Part shown: positions 47,432 through 55,547 of the stretch, piece after piece
Layout: each line of letters opens with the position of its first letter
How positions within the stretch are numbered: position 1 is the stretch's first letter
Source: Streptomyces rhizosphaerihabitans
Lineage (GTDB): Bacteria > Actinomycetota > Actinomycetes > Streptomycetales > Streptomycetaceae
Direction: 5' to 3'
DNA: 64,000 nt
Assembly: GCF_025399795.1 (NCBI RefSeq)
Contig: NZ_JAODTZ010000045.1
Coordinates: 1 to 64,000 of the forward strand
Notes under the pieces: model-generated
Told to the model about the DNA's origin: nothing
The model's input: the letters and a program-made list of their open reading frames with translations, nothing else
Databases searched by the model: none
Position numbers and translations under genes: made by a program

Positions 47432-48859
47432 TCAGCTGTCGAAGCCGAGGCCCAGCTTGTCCATGGTCTTCAGCCACAGATTGCGCCGGCCGCCGTGCGT
47501 GTCCGCCCGCGCCAGCGACCACTTGGTGAGCGCGATGCCGGTCCAGGCGAAGGGCTCGGGCGGGAACGGCAGCGGCTTCCGGCGGACCATCTCCAGCTCG
47601 GTCCGTTCGGTGCGCTCCCCCGCCAGCAGGTCGAGCATCACGTCGGCGCCGAACCGGGTGGCGCCGACGCCGAGGCCCGTATAGCCCGCCGCGTAGGCGA
47701 CCTTGCCCCCGTGGGCGCTGCCGAAGAACGCCGAGAACCGCGAGCAGGTGTCGATCGCGCCGCCCCAGGCGTGGGAGAAACGGACGCCCTCCAGCTGTGG
47801 GAAGCAGGTGAAGAAGTGCCCGGCGAGCTTGGCGTACGTCTCGGGGCGGTCGTCGTGCTCGGCGTTCAACCGGCCGCCGTAGGGGTAGATCGCGTCGTAG
47901 CCGCCCCACAGGATCCGGTTGTCGGCGGACAGCCGGAAGTAGTGGAACTGGTTGGCCGAGTCGCCGAGGCCCTGGCGGTTCTTCCAGCCGATGGAGGCCA
48001 GCTGGTCGGCGCTGAGCGGCTCGGTCATCAGCGCGTAGTCGTAGACCGGGACGGTGTACGAGCGGACGCGCCTGACCAGGTTCGGGAAGATGTTGGTGCC
48101 GAGGGCCACCCGGCGGGCGCGGACCGAGCCGTACGGCGTGCGGACGGCCATGCCGGCGCCGGACGGCTTCAGTGCGAGGGCGGGCGTGTGCTCGTACACC
48201 CGCACTCCTAGCTGCTTGCATGCCCGCTTCAGGCCCCACGCCAGCTTGGCCGGGTGCAGCATGGCGACACCGCGACGGTCGTGCAGCCCGGCCAGGAAGG
48301 TCGGGGAGTCGACCTGTTCCCGTACGGCCCCGGTGTCCAGGAACTCGATGCCGTCGGCGAGGCCCTCGCGCTCCAACTCCTGGTGCCAGTCGCGCAGTTC
48401 GGCCGCCTGGTGCGGCTCGGTGGCGACGTCGATCTCACCGCTGCGCTCGAAGTCGCAGTCGAGGGAGTAGCGGGCGACGGCCGCCTCGATCTCGTCGAGG
48501 TTGCGGGCGCCCAGCTCCTCCAGCTTCCTGATCTCGTCCGGCCAGCGGGTCAGCCCGTTGGACAGACCGTGGGTGAGGGACGCGGCGCAGAAGCCGCCGT
48601 TGCGGCCCGAGGCGGCCCAGCCCACCTCGCGGCCTTCCACCAGGACGACATCCCGCCCGGGGTCGCGCTCCTTGGCGATCAGCGCGGTCCACAGTCCGCT
48701 GTAGCCGCCGCCGACGACGAGCAGGTCGCAGGTCTCGGCGCCGGTGAGCGCGGGCTCGGGGCGGGGTTTGCCGGGGTCGTCCAGCCAGTACGGGACCGGC
48801 TGGGCGTCGGAAAGGGATTTCGTCCACTGATTACCACGGGTCATGGCGCTTGGGGCCAT
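47432..48859 (-). CDS. FAD-dependent oxidoreductase (PuuB-like amine oxidase)
   Basis: A 475-residue DAO-family flavoenzyme. The FAD-binding motif is DLLVVGGGYSGLWTALIAKE at about 45-64, and the conserved GREVGWAASGRNGGF follows at about 80. The C-terminal GYTGLGVGATRFGAD motif (about 420) closes the FAD site. It resembles gamma-glutamylputrescine oxidase (PuuB) and related amine oxidases. Being at the end of a polyamine transporter operon supports a polyamine substrate. The ATG at 48859 has GGGAG eight bases upstream; a TTG at 48877 is less likely. Confidence 0.88.
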   Translation of the reverse strand: MAPSAMTRGNQWTKSLSDAQPVPYWLDDPGKPRPEPALTGAETCDLLVVGGGYSGLWTALIAKERDPGRDVVLVEGREVGWAASGRNGGFCAASLTHGLSNGLTRWPDEIRKLEELGARNLDEIEAAVARYSLDCDFERSGEIDVATEPHQAAELRDWHQELEREGLADGIEFLDTGAVREQVDSPTFLAGLHDRRGVAMLHPAKLAWGLKRACKQLGVRVYEHTPALALKPSGAGMAVRTPYGSVRARRVALGTNIFPNLVRRVRSYTVPVYDYALMTEPLSADQLASIGWKNRQGLGDSANQFHYFRLSADNRILWGGYDAIYPYGGRLNAEHDDRPETYAKLAGHFFTCFPQLEGVRFSHAWGGAIDTCSRFSAFFGSAHGGKVAYAAGYTGLGVGATRFGADVMLDLLAGERTERTELEMVRRKPLPFPPEPFAWTGIALTKWSLARADTHGGRRNLWLKTMDKLGLGFDS

Positions 48860-48889
48860 GATTTCAACTCCCAACAAGGGTGACGAGCG

Positions 48890-49690
48890 TTATGCCTTTT
48901 GCCTGTTCCGGCGATTGCCGATGACCATTCCGGCCAGGACGAACAGTACGGCGACGAGGAACATGGCCGTACCGATGACATTGATCTGAACGGGCGTTCC
49001 GCGCTGTGCCGAACCCCAGACGAACATGGGGAACGTGACGGTCGAGCCCGCGTTGAAATTGGTGATGATGAAATCGTCGAAGGAGAGCGCGAAGGCGAGC
49101 AGCGCGCCCGCGGCGATTCCGGGGGCCGCGATGGGCAGGGTCACGCGCAGGAAGGTCTGCGCCGGGCCGGCGTAGAGGTCCTGGGCCGCCTGTTCCAGTC
49201 GCGGGTCCATCGACATGACACGGGCCTTGACCGCCGTCACGACGAAGCTGAGACAGAACATGATGTGGGCGATCAGGATCGTCCAGAAGCCCAGCTGAGC
49301 GCCCATGTTGAGGAACAGGGTGAGCAGCGAGGCGGCCATGACGACCTCGGGCATCGCCATCGGCAGGAAGATCAGCGAGTTCACCGCGCCGCGCGCGCGG
49401 AAGCGGTAGCGGACCAGTGCGAAGGCGATCATGGTGCCGAGGACGGTGGCCCCGACGGTCGCCCAGACGGCGATCTGGAGGCTGAGCGAGAGCGAGCCGC
49501 ACATGTCGGCGACCCCGCACGGATCGCGCCAGGCGTCCGTCGAGAACTGCTGCCACTCGTAATTGAAGCGCCCCTTCGGTTTGTTGAAGGAGAACACCGT
49601 CACCACGATGTTGGGCAGCAGCAGATATCCGAGCGTCACCAGGCCGGCGATGACGACGAGATGGCGCTTGAGCCAGTTCACGAAGGCCAT
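48890..49690 (-). CDS. potC: Polyamine ABC transporter permease PotC
   Basis: A 266-residue permease with six hydrophobic segments and the ATPase-contact loop around EQAAQDLYAGPAQTFLRVTLP (about 160-180). It is the PotC-like partner of the PotB permease upstream, whose stop lies one base away. Together with PotA and PotD it forms a spermidine/putrescine importer. It is followed after 30 bp by the puuB-like gene. Confidence 0.92.
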   Translation of the reverse strand: MAFVNWLKRHLVVIAGLVTLGYLLLPNIVVTVFSFNKPKGRFNYEWQQFSTDAWRDPCGVADMCGSLSLSLQIAVWATVGATVLGTMIAFALVRYRFRARGAVNSLIFLPMAMPEVVMAASLLTLFLNMGAQLGFWTILIAHIMFCLSFVVTAVKARVMSMDPRLEQAAQDLYAGPAQTFLRVTLPIAAPGIAAGALLAFALSFDDFIITNFNAGSTVTFPMFVWGSAQRGTPVQINVIGTAMFLVAVLFVLAGMVIGNRRNRQKA

Positions 49691-50620
49691 TTAAACCAGA
49701 TCCTCCGTCCCGGACTTGCGGATGTAGAGCGTGACCATGATGAGGATCGCAGCCATGAGAATGAACGAGAGCGCCGCGGCCGTCGGATAGTCGAGAATCC
49801 GCAGGAACTGGGTCTGGATGACGTTGCCGACCATCCGGGTGTCGGTGGAGCCGAGCAGGTCGGCGTTCACGTAGTCACCGCTGGCGGGGATGAAGGTCAG
49901 CAGCGTTCCCGAGACCACACCGGGCATCGACAGCGGGAACGTCACCTTGCGGAAGGTGGTGATCGGCCGCGCGTACAGGTCTCCCGCCGCCTCGTGCAGC
50001 CGTCCGTCGATGCGCTCCAGCGAGGTGTAGAGCGGCAGCACCATGAACGGCAGGAAGTTGTACGTGAGTCCGCAGACCACCGCGAGCGGGGTGGCGAGGA
50101 CGCGGTCCCCCGCGGTGAAGCCGAGCCAGTTGGTGACGTCCAGGACGTGCAGCGAGTTCAGGGCGCCGACGACCGGGCCGCCGTCCGCGAGGATCGTCTT
50201 CCAGGCGAGCGTGCGGATCAGGAAGCTGGTGAAGAACGGCGCGATCACCAGGATCATGATCAGGTTGCGCCAGCGGCCCGCCCGGAACGCGATCAGGTAG
50301 GCGAGCGGATACCCGAGCACCAGACACAGGATCGTCGCGGCGCCGGCGTAGAGCACGGAGCGCAGGAACTGCGGCCAGTAGTCGGAGAGGGCGTTCCAGT
50401 ACGTCTGGAAGTGCCAGGTGACCTTGAAGCCCTCCTCCAGCGAGCCCGTCTGCACGGACGTGGAGGCCTGGTAGACCATCGGCAGCGCGAAGAAGACGAC
50501 GAGCCACAGCAGGCCGGGGAGCAGCAGCCAGTACGGGACGAGGCGGCCGCGCTTCTTGGGCGGTTTATCGGCGGACTTCGGCGCGACCGGTGGCGCCTCC
50601 ACCTCGGTGACGGTGGCCAT
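49691..50620 (-). CDS. potB: Polyamine ABC transporter permease PotB
   Basis: A 309-residue permease with six membrane segments after a charged N-terminus. The contact loop is HEAAGDLYARPITTFRKVTFP at about 205-225, typical of PotB. It sits between potA (one-base overlap) and potC (immediately adjacent) in an operon with tightly coupled translation. Confidence 0.92.
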   Translation of the reverse strand: MATVTEVEAPPVAPKSADKPPKKRGRLVPYWLLLPGLLWLVVFFALPMVYQASTSVQTGSLEEGFKVTWHFQTYWNALSDYWPQFLRSVLYAGAATILCLVLGYPLAYLIAFRAGRWRNLIMILVIAPFFTSFLIRTLAWKTILADGGPVVGALNSLHVLDVTNWLGFTAGDRVLATPLAVVCGLTYNFLPFMVLPLYTSLERIDGRLHEAAGDLYARPITTFRKVTFPLSMPGVVSGTLLTFIPASGDYVNADLLGSTDTRMVGNVIQTQFLRILDYPTAAALSFILMAAILIMVTLYIRKSGTEDLV

Positions 50621-51780
50621 CAGGCGGCCTCTTCCTCAGCCGTCTCGACGCCGGCGTCGATGTCCTGCGCGGCGTCGAGGCCGAAGGTGTGCGCCGGGCT
50701 CCAGTGCAGGACGACGTCCGCGCCGGGGACCAGCCGGGAGTCCCGGTCGATGTTCTGGGCGTAGACCTCGAACTCGGGGCAGACGGCGCTGTCGATGACG
50801 TACTGCGTGGAGACGCCGATGAAGCTGGAGTCGGCGATCTTGCCGGTGATCCGGTTGCGGCCGGCGGGTATCTCGCCCGCGTCGTCGGCGTGCGTGAGGG
50901 AGATCTTCTCCGGGCGGACGCCGACCAGGACCTTGCCGCCGGTCGTGGCGGGTGCCGAACAGCGCGCCACGGGGAGCACCAGCTTGCCGCCGCCCGCCTT
51001 GAGCACGATGTCGTCGCCGCTGCGGGAGTCGACCTCGGCCTCGATGAGGTTGGAGGTGCCGAGGAAGTTGGCGACGAAGGTGGTGTTCGGGTTCTCGTAG
51101 AGGTCGGCGGGCGCGCCGAGCTGCTCGACCCGGCCCGCGTTCATCACGGCGACGGTGTCGGCCATGGTCATGGCCTCCTCCTGGTCGTGCGTGACATGGA
51201 TGAAGGTGATGCCGACCTCGGTCTGGATGCGCTTGAGTTCCAGCTGCATCTGGCGGCGCAGCTTGAGGTCGAGGGCGCCGAGCGGCTCGTCGAGGAGCAG
51301 CACCTTGGGGTGGTTGATCAACGCGCGGGCCACGGCGACACGCTGCTGCTGGCCGCCGGAGAGCTGGTGCGGTTTCTTGCGCGCCTGCTCACCGAGCTGT
51401 ACGAGGTCGAGCATGTCCTCGACCTGCTTCTTCACCGACTTGATGCCGCGCCTGCGCAGACCGAAGGCGACGTTCTCGAAGATGTCGAGGTGCGGGAAGA
51501 GGGCGTACGACTGGAAGACCGTGTTCACCGGGCGCTTGTAGGGCGGCAGGTTCGTCACGTCCTGGTCGCCGAGCGAGACGACGCCCGAGGTGGGCTCCTC
51601 CAGCCCGGCGATCATCCGCAGGGTGGTGGTCTTGCCGCAGCCCGACGCCCCGAGGAGGGCGAAGAACGAGCCCTGCGGCACGGTCAGGTCGAGGGGGTGC
51701 ACGGCCGTGAAGGAGCCGTACGTCTTGCTGATCCCGGAGAGGCGGACGTCGCCGCTGTTTTCGTTCGTCATGGTGGTCAC
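50620..51780 (-). CDS. potA: Polyamine ABC transporter ATPase PotA
   Basis: A 386-residue ABC ATPase. Walker A is GASGCGKTT (about 43-51), the signature LSGGQQQRVAVARAL (about 140), and Walker B VLLLDEPLGALD (about 163), with the H-loop His in THDQEE. The C-terminal domain is the TOBE-type regulatory region found in PotA/MalK. It powers the adjacent PotBC channel. It overlaps potD by four bases and potB by one. Confidence 0.95.
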   Translation of the reverse strand: MTTMTNENSGDVRLSGISKTYGSFTAVHPLDLTVPQGSFFALLGASGCGKTTTLRMIAGLEEPTSGVVSLGDQDVTNLPPYKRPVNTVFQSYALFPHLDIFENVAFGLRRRGIKSVKKQVEDMLDLVQLGEQARKKPHQLSGGQQQRVAVARALINHPKVLLLDEPLGALDLKLRRQMQLELKRIQTEVGITFIHVTHDQEEAMTMADTVAVMNAGRVEQLGAPADLYENPNTTFVANFLGTSNLIEAEVDSRSGDDIVLKAGGGKLVLPVARCSAPATTGGKVLVGVRPEKISLTHADDAGEIPAGRNRITGKIADSSFIGVSTQYVIDSAVCPEFEVYAQNIDRDSRLVPGADVVLHWSPAHTFGLDAAQDIDAGVETAEEEAA

Positions 51781-53024
51781 GCCCCTGTGAGCTTCGCGAA
51801 CTTCTCTTCGTAGGCCGTCTCTTCCTTCGAGCTCAGTGAGCGGAAGGCGTGGGACTTCGCGGCCATGGCCTTGTCAGGAATGATCAGCGGGTTGTTCGCC
51901 GCGTCCTTGTCGATCTTCGCGAGGTAGGGCTTCACCCCGTCGACCGGGCAGACGTAGTTGATGTAGGCGGAGAGCTCCGCGGCGGGCTCGGGCTCGTAGT
52001 AGTAGTCCATGAGCCGCTCGGCGTTCGTCTTGTGACGTGCCTTGTTGGGGACCAGCATGTTGTCCGTGGACGTCAGATAGCCGCTGTCCGGGATGATGAA
52101 GTCGACGTCCGGGCTGTCCGCCTTGAGCTGGACGACGTCACCGGCCCAGGCGAGACAGGCCGCGAGGTCGCCCTTGGTGAGGTCGGACGTGTAGTCGTTG
52201 CCGGTGAAGCGGCGGATCTGGCCCTTGTCCACGGCCTTCTGGATACGGGCTGTCGCGGCGTCGAAGTCGTCGTCCGTGAAGTTCGCCGGGTCCTTGCCCA
52301 TGTCGAGCAGCGTCATGCCGATGCTGTCGCGCATCTCCGAGAGGAAGCCGACACGCCCCTTGAGCTTGGGGTTGTCGAGCAGGTCGGAGACGGACCTGAC
52401 CTCGATCCCGTCGAGCGCCTTCTTGTTGTAGGCGATGACGGTCGAGATGCCCTGCCAGGGGTAGGAGTAGGCGCGGCCGGGGTCCCAGTCGGGGTTGCGG
52501 AACTGGGCGGACAGGTTGGTGTAGGCGTGCGGGAGGTTCGACGGGTCGAGCTTCTGCACCCAGCCGAAGCGGATCAGCCGGGCCGCCAGCCAGTCGGTGA
52601 CGACGATCATGTCGCGCCCGGTGTCCTGGCCCGCCGCGAGCTGCGGCTGGATCTTGCCGAAGAACTCGACGTTGTCGTTGATGTCCTCGGTGTACTTGAC
52701 CGTGATACCGGTCCGCTTGGTGAACGCGTCGAGCGTGGGGTGGTGCTTCTCGCTGTCGTCGACGTCCATGTACTCGGTCCAGTTGGAGAAGTTGATCGTC
52801 TTCTCCTTGGCCGAGTGGTCCTCCGACGACACACTGCCCTGGGGTTTGCCGGCCGCGGGGATCCCGCAGGCGCTCAGCGCCCCGAGGCCGCCGGCGGCCA
52901 GCGCGCCGCCCGCCGAGGCGCGCAGCAGTGACCGGCGGGTGAGGGACGCCCTGCCGTTCCGGAAGCTGCGCCGCAGGGCGGCCAGTTGCACCGGGGACAG
53001 GCGTTCGGGCTCGTACTGCTCCAT
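51777..53024 (-). CDS. potD: Polyamine-binding lipoprotein PotD
   Basis: A 415-residue solute-binding protein of the PotD/PotF class. It has a twin-arginine signal (TRRSLLRASAGGALAAGG at about 28-45) and a lipobox Cys in LSACGIP (about 51). The mature fold has WTEYMDVDD near the start and SAYINYVCPVDG late, as in spermidine/putrescine-binding proteins. The ATG at 53024 is preceded by GAAAGGG. It is transcribed after the gabD-like gene, from which a stem-loop separates it. Confidence 0.92.
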   Translation of the reverse strand: MEQYEPERLSPVQLAALRRSFRNGRASLTRRSLLRASAGGALAAGGLGALSACGIPAAGKPQGSVSSEDHSAKEKTINFSNWTEYMDVDDSEKHHPTLDAFTKRTGITVKYTEDINDNVEFFGKIQPQLAAGQDTGRDMIVVTDWLAARLIRFGWVQKLDPSNLPHAYTNLSAQFRNPDWDPGRAYSYPWQGISTVIAYNKKALDGIEVRSVSDLLDNPKLKGRVGFLSEMRDSIGMTLLDMGKDPANFTDDDFDAATARIQKAVDKGQIRRFTGNDYTSDLTKGDLAACLAWAGDVVQLKADSPDVDFIIPDSGYLTSTDNMLVPNKARHKTNAERLMDYYYEPEPAAELSAYINYVCPVDGVKPYLAKIDKDAANNPLIIPDKAMAAKSHAFRSLSSKEETAYEEKFAKLTGA

Positions 53025-53080
53025 GCTCTGATGCCCTTTCGGAAGGGTCGCGGCCGTGGTCGCGGCCTGGTCTGCCACAG

Positions 53081-53108
53081 GGCCGTAGCCGGTCGATCGG
53101 CTACGGCC
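53081..53108 (-). terminator. Stem-loop overlapping the dehydrogenase stop codon
   Basis: A perfect 11-bp stem (GGCCGTAGCCG at 53081-53091, complement at 53098-53108), 6-base loop. It covers the stop codon of the aldehyde dehydrogenase gene and lies before potD. It may dampen read-through into the transporter genes. Confidence 0.55.
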
Positions 53109-54627
53109 GGTCCCCGAAGACCGTGCGGTGCCAGTCCTTCCTGGCCACCGCGGTGTTGTCGAACATGACGTGCTTGACCTGCGTGTACTCCTCGAAGGAG
53201 TAGGCGGACATGTCCTTGCCGAAGCCGGACGCCTTGTAACCGCCATGCGGCATCTCGCTGATGATCGGAATGTGGTCGTTGACCCAGACGCAGCCGGCCT
53301 TGATCTCGCGGGTCGCGCGGTTGGCACGGTAGACATCGCGGGTCCAGGCGGAGGCCGCGAGTCCGTACGGTGTGTCGTTGGCCAGCGCGATGCCCTCTTC
53401 GTCGGTGTCGAAGGGGAGCACCACGAGCACCGGGCCGAAGATCTCGGCCTGCACGATCTCGCTGTCCTGCCCGGCGTCGGCGACGAGCGTGGGCGCATAG
53501 TACGCGCCGCTCTTGAGCTCTCCCTGCGGGACCTCTCCGCCGGTCACCACGCGCGCGTAGCCGCGGGCCCGCTCGACGAATCCGGCGACACGGTCGCGCT
53601 GGGCGTGCGAGATCAGCGGGCCGAGGTCGGTGCCGGGCGCGAAGGGATCGCCCACGCGGACGCTCGCCATCAGGGCACCGGTGCGCTCCACGAACGCTTC
53701 GTAGAGCGGCCGTTGCACGTACGCGCGCGTGGCGGCCGTGCAGTCCTGGCCGGTGTTGATGAGCGAACCGGCGACCGCGCCGTGCACGGCGGCCTCCAGG
53801 TCCGCGTCGTCGAAGACGAGGAAGGGGGCCTTGCCGCCGAGCTCCAGGTGGAGGCGCTTGACGGTCGCGGTGGCGATCTCCGCGACGCGCTTGCCGACGG
53901 CGGTCGACCCGGTGAAGGAGGTCATGGCGACGTCGGGGTGCCCGACGAGATGCTCACCGGCCTCCTTGCCCAGGCCCGTGACGATGTTGACGACACCGTC
54001 CGGGATGCCCGCGTGGGTGGCCGCCTCGGCGAACAGCAGGGAGGTGAGCGGGGTCAGCTCGGCGGGCTTCAGCACGATCGTGTTGCCGGCCGCGATCGCC
54101 GGGAGGATCTTCCAGGCGGCCATCTGGAGCGGGTAGTTCCAGGGCGCGATGGAGCCGACGACGCCGATGGGTTCGCGGCGCACGTACGAGGTGTGGTCGC
54201 CGGAGTACTCACCGGCCGACTGGCCCTGGAGATGCCGGGCGGCGCCCGCGAAGAACGCGGTGTTGTCGATGGTTCCCGGCACGTCGAACTCGCGGGTCAG
54301 CTTGAGGGGCTTTCCGCACTGCAGCGACTCGGCCTGGGCGAACTCCTCGGCCCGCTCGGCGAGCACGGCGGCGAACCGGTGCAGCGCGTCGGAACGCTCT
54401 CCGGGGGTGGTGCCCGCCCAGCCGGGGAACGCCGCGCGGGCGGCCGCGACGGCCGCGTCCACGTCGGCGGTGCCCGCCAGCTCGTACGTGTACACCTCTT
54501 CGCCGGTGGCAGGGTTCACGACGGCGTGCGTACGACCGGAGGTGCCCTTGGTGAGACGGCCTCCGATGTACTGCGCGCCGTCCGCGAGGCGGTCCTGCGC
54601 CTGGAAGCGATGGCCCGGATTGTGCAT
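53101..54627 (-). CDS. Gamma-aminobutyraldehyde dehydrogenase-like ALDH
   Basis: A 508-residue aldehyde dehydrogenase. Motifs: APWNYPLQMAAWKI (about 185), TSFTGSTAVGKRV (about 265), LELGGKAPF with the general base (about 290), and NTGQDCTAATR with the catalytic Cys (about 325). It is most like aminobutyraldehyde dehydrogenases (Prr/PatD), which turn 4-aminobutanal from putrescine into GABA. The pot operon downstream and gabT nearby support that role. The ATG at 54627 has GGAGGAG upstream. Confidence 0.9.
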   Translation of the reverse strand: MHNPGHRFQAQDRLADGAQYIGGRLTKGTSGRTHAVVNPATGEEVYTYELAGTADVDAAVAAARAAFPGWAGTTPGERSDALHRFAAVLAERAEEFAQAESLQCGKPLKLTREFDVPGTIDNTAFFAGAARHLQGQSAGEYSGDHTSYVRREPIGVVGSIAPWNYPLQMAAWKILPAIAAGNTIVLKPAELTPLTSLLFAEAATHAGIPDGVVNIVTGLGKEAGEHLVGHPDVAMTSFTGSTAVGKRVAEIATATVKRLHLELGGKAPFLVFDDADLEAAVHGAVAGSLINTGQDCTAATRAYVQRPLYEAFVERTGALMASVRVGDPFAPGTDLGPLISHAQRDRVAGFVERARGYARVVTGGEVPQGELKSGAYYAPTLVADAGQDSEIVQAEIFGPVLVVLPFDTDEEGIALANDTPYGLAASAWTRDVYRANRATREIKAGCVWVNDHIPIISEMPHGGYKASGFGKDMSAYSFEEYTQVKHVMFDNTAVARKDWHRTVFGDRP

Positions 54628-54719
54628 GTCGCTCTCCTCCGCCGTCCTCCCCGTCGGGACGGGGGTCGGCGTAGCTCCAGCTCGATTTGAGTGCCGATCC
54701 TGACAGAGCAAAGGGACTC

Positions 54720-54740
54720 CAACAAGTGATTCCGTTGTTG
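54720..54740. promoter_or_regulatory. Inverted repeat in the divergent dehydrogenase/NADAR promoter region
   Basis: CAACAA and TTGTTG separated by 9 bp, about 95 bp upstream of the dehydrogenase start. It is a plausible operator for control of the polyamine catabolism operon. Confidence 0.45.
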
Positions 54741-54835
54741 CCTTTTGGTTACGCGACGGAATCCTTCGACCAGGTGTCGAGTCCTCCTGGAAAAGGCGGG
54801 ACGGTGTGTCAGTGGTGCGTGCCAGAGTGGCGTGC

Positions 54836-55417
54836 ATGGGGAAGATCGAGTCGCGGGAAGCACTGGCCAGTGCGGTCAAGTCGGGGACGCCGGTGAAGTA
54901 CCTGCACTTCTGGGGGCACCGCCCGCGGGCGGACGGCCAGGTGGGGTCGAGCTGTCTCAGCCAGTGGTGGCCGTCACCCTTCGTGGTCGACGGAGTCGCC
55001 TACGCGACGGCGGAGCACTGGATGATGGCGTCCAAGGCGCGCCTCTTCGGCGATGCCGAGGCCGAGCGGCAGGCGATCGGGGCAGCGAACCCCGCGCTCG
55101 CCAAGAAGGCCGGCCGGCTGGTGCGCGGCTTCGACAACGCCATATGGGAGCGCGAGCGGTTCGAGATCGTGGTCGAGGGCAGCGTCCACAAGTTCTCCGC
55201 CCACCCCGGCCTGCGGGGGTTCCTGCTGGGCACGGGCGGGCGGGTACTGGTCGAGGCGAGCCCCATGGACCGGGTCTGGGGCATCGGACTCGCCGCTAAC
55301 GACGACGGTGCCTTCGACCCCCGCCGCTGGCCGGGCGAGAACCTGCTGGGCTTCGCTCTGATGGAGGCACGCGAGCGGCTGCGCGCGGCGGACGCGCCCA
55401 CGGAGGCGGGCCCCTAG
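54836..55417 (+). CDS. NADAR family protein (YbiA-like N-glycosidase)
   Basis: A 193-residue NADAR protein. The conserved residues lie in LHFWGH (about 33-38), FVVDGVAYATAEHWMMASKARLFGD (about 55-80) and DRVWGIGLAANDD (about 150). The fold acts on N-glycosidic bonds of damaged riboflavin precursors in YbiA, and some relatives act on ADP-ribosylated molecules. Here the job is unknown. The ATG at 54836 was chosen because the family starts there; no good ribosome-binding site is seen, and upstream GTG codons are possible. Confidence 0.85.
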   Translation: MGKIESREALASAVKSGTPVKYLHFWGHRPRADGQVGSSCLSQWWPSPFVVDGVAYATAEHWMMASKARLFGDAEAERQAIGAANPALAKKAGRLVRGFDNAIWERERFEIVVEGSVHKFSAHPGLRGFLLGTGGRVLVEASPMDRVWGIGLAANDDGAFDPRRWPGENLLGFALMEARERLRAADAPTEAGP

Positions 55418-55448
55418 GGATCCGGCCGGAGGCGACGCCCCCAGGGGC

Positions 55449-55507
55449 GGGGGTGGCGGTCAGCGGATGCCGGGGCGGCCGCCCCGGGGGTGGCGGTCAG
55501 CGGATGC
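55449..55507. repeat. 22-bp direct repeat flanking a palindrome
   Basis: GGGGGTGGCGGTCAGCGGATGC at 55449-55470 recurs at 55486-55507, offset 37 bp. Between the copies lies a perfect 16-bp palindrome CGGGGCGG/CCGCCCCG (55471-55486). It sits about 40 bp upstream of the MFS gene. Confidence 0.75.
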
Positions 55508-55547
55508 GGTGCTGTCCCGACCGGCCAAAACTGTCCGTGTGAGTGGC

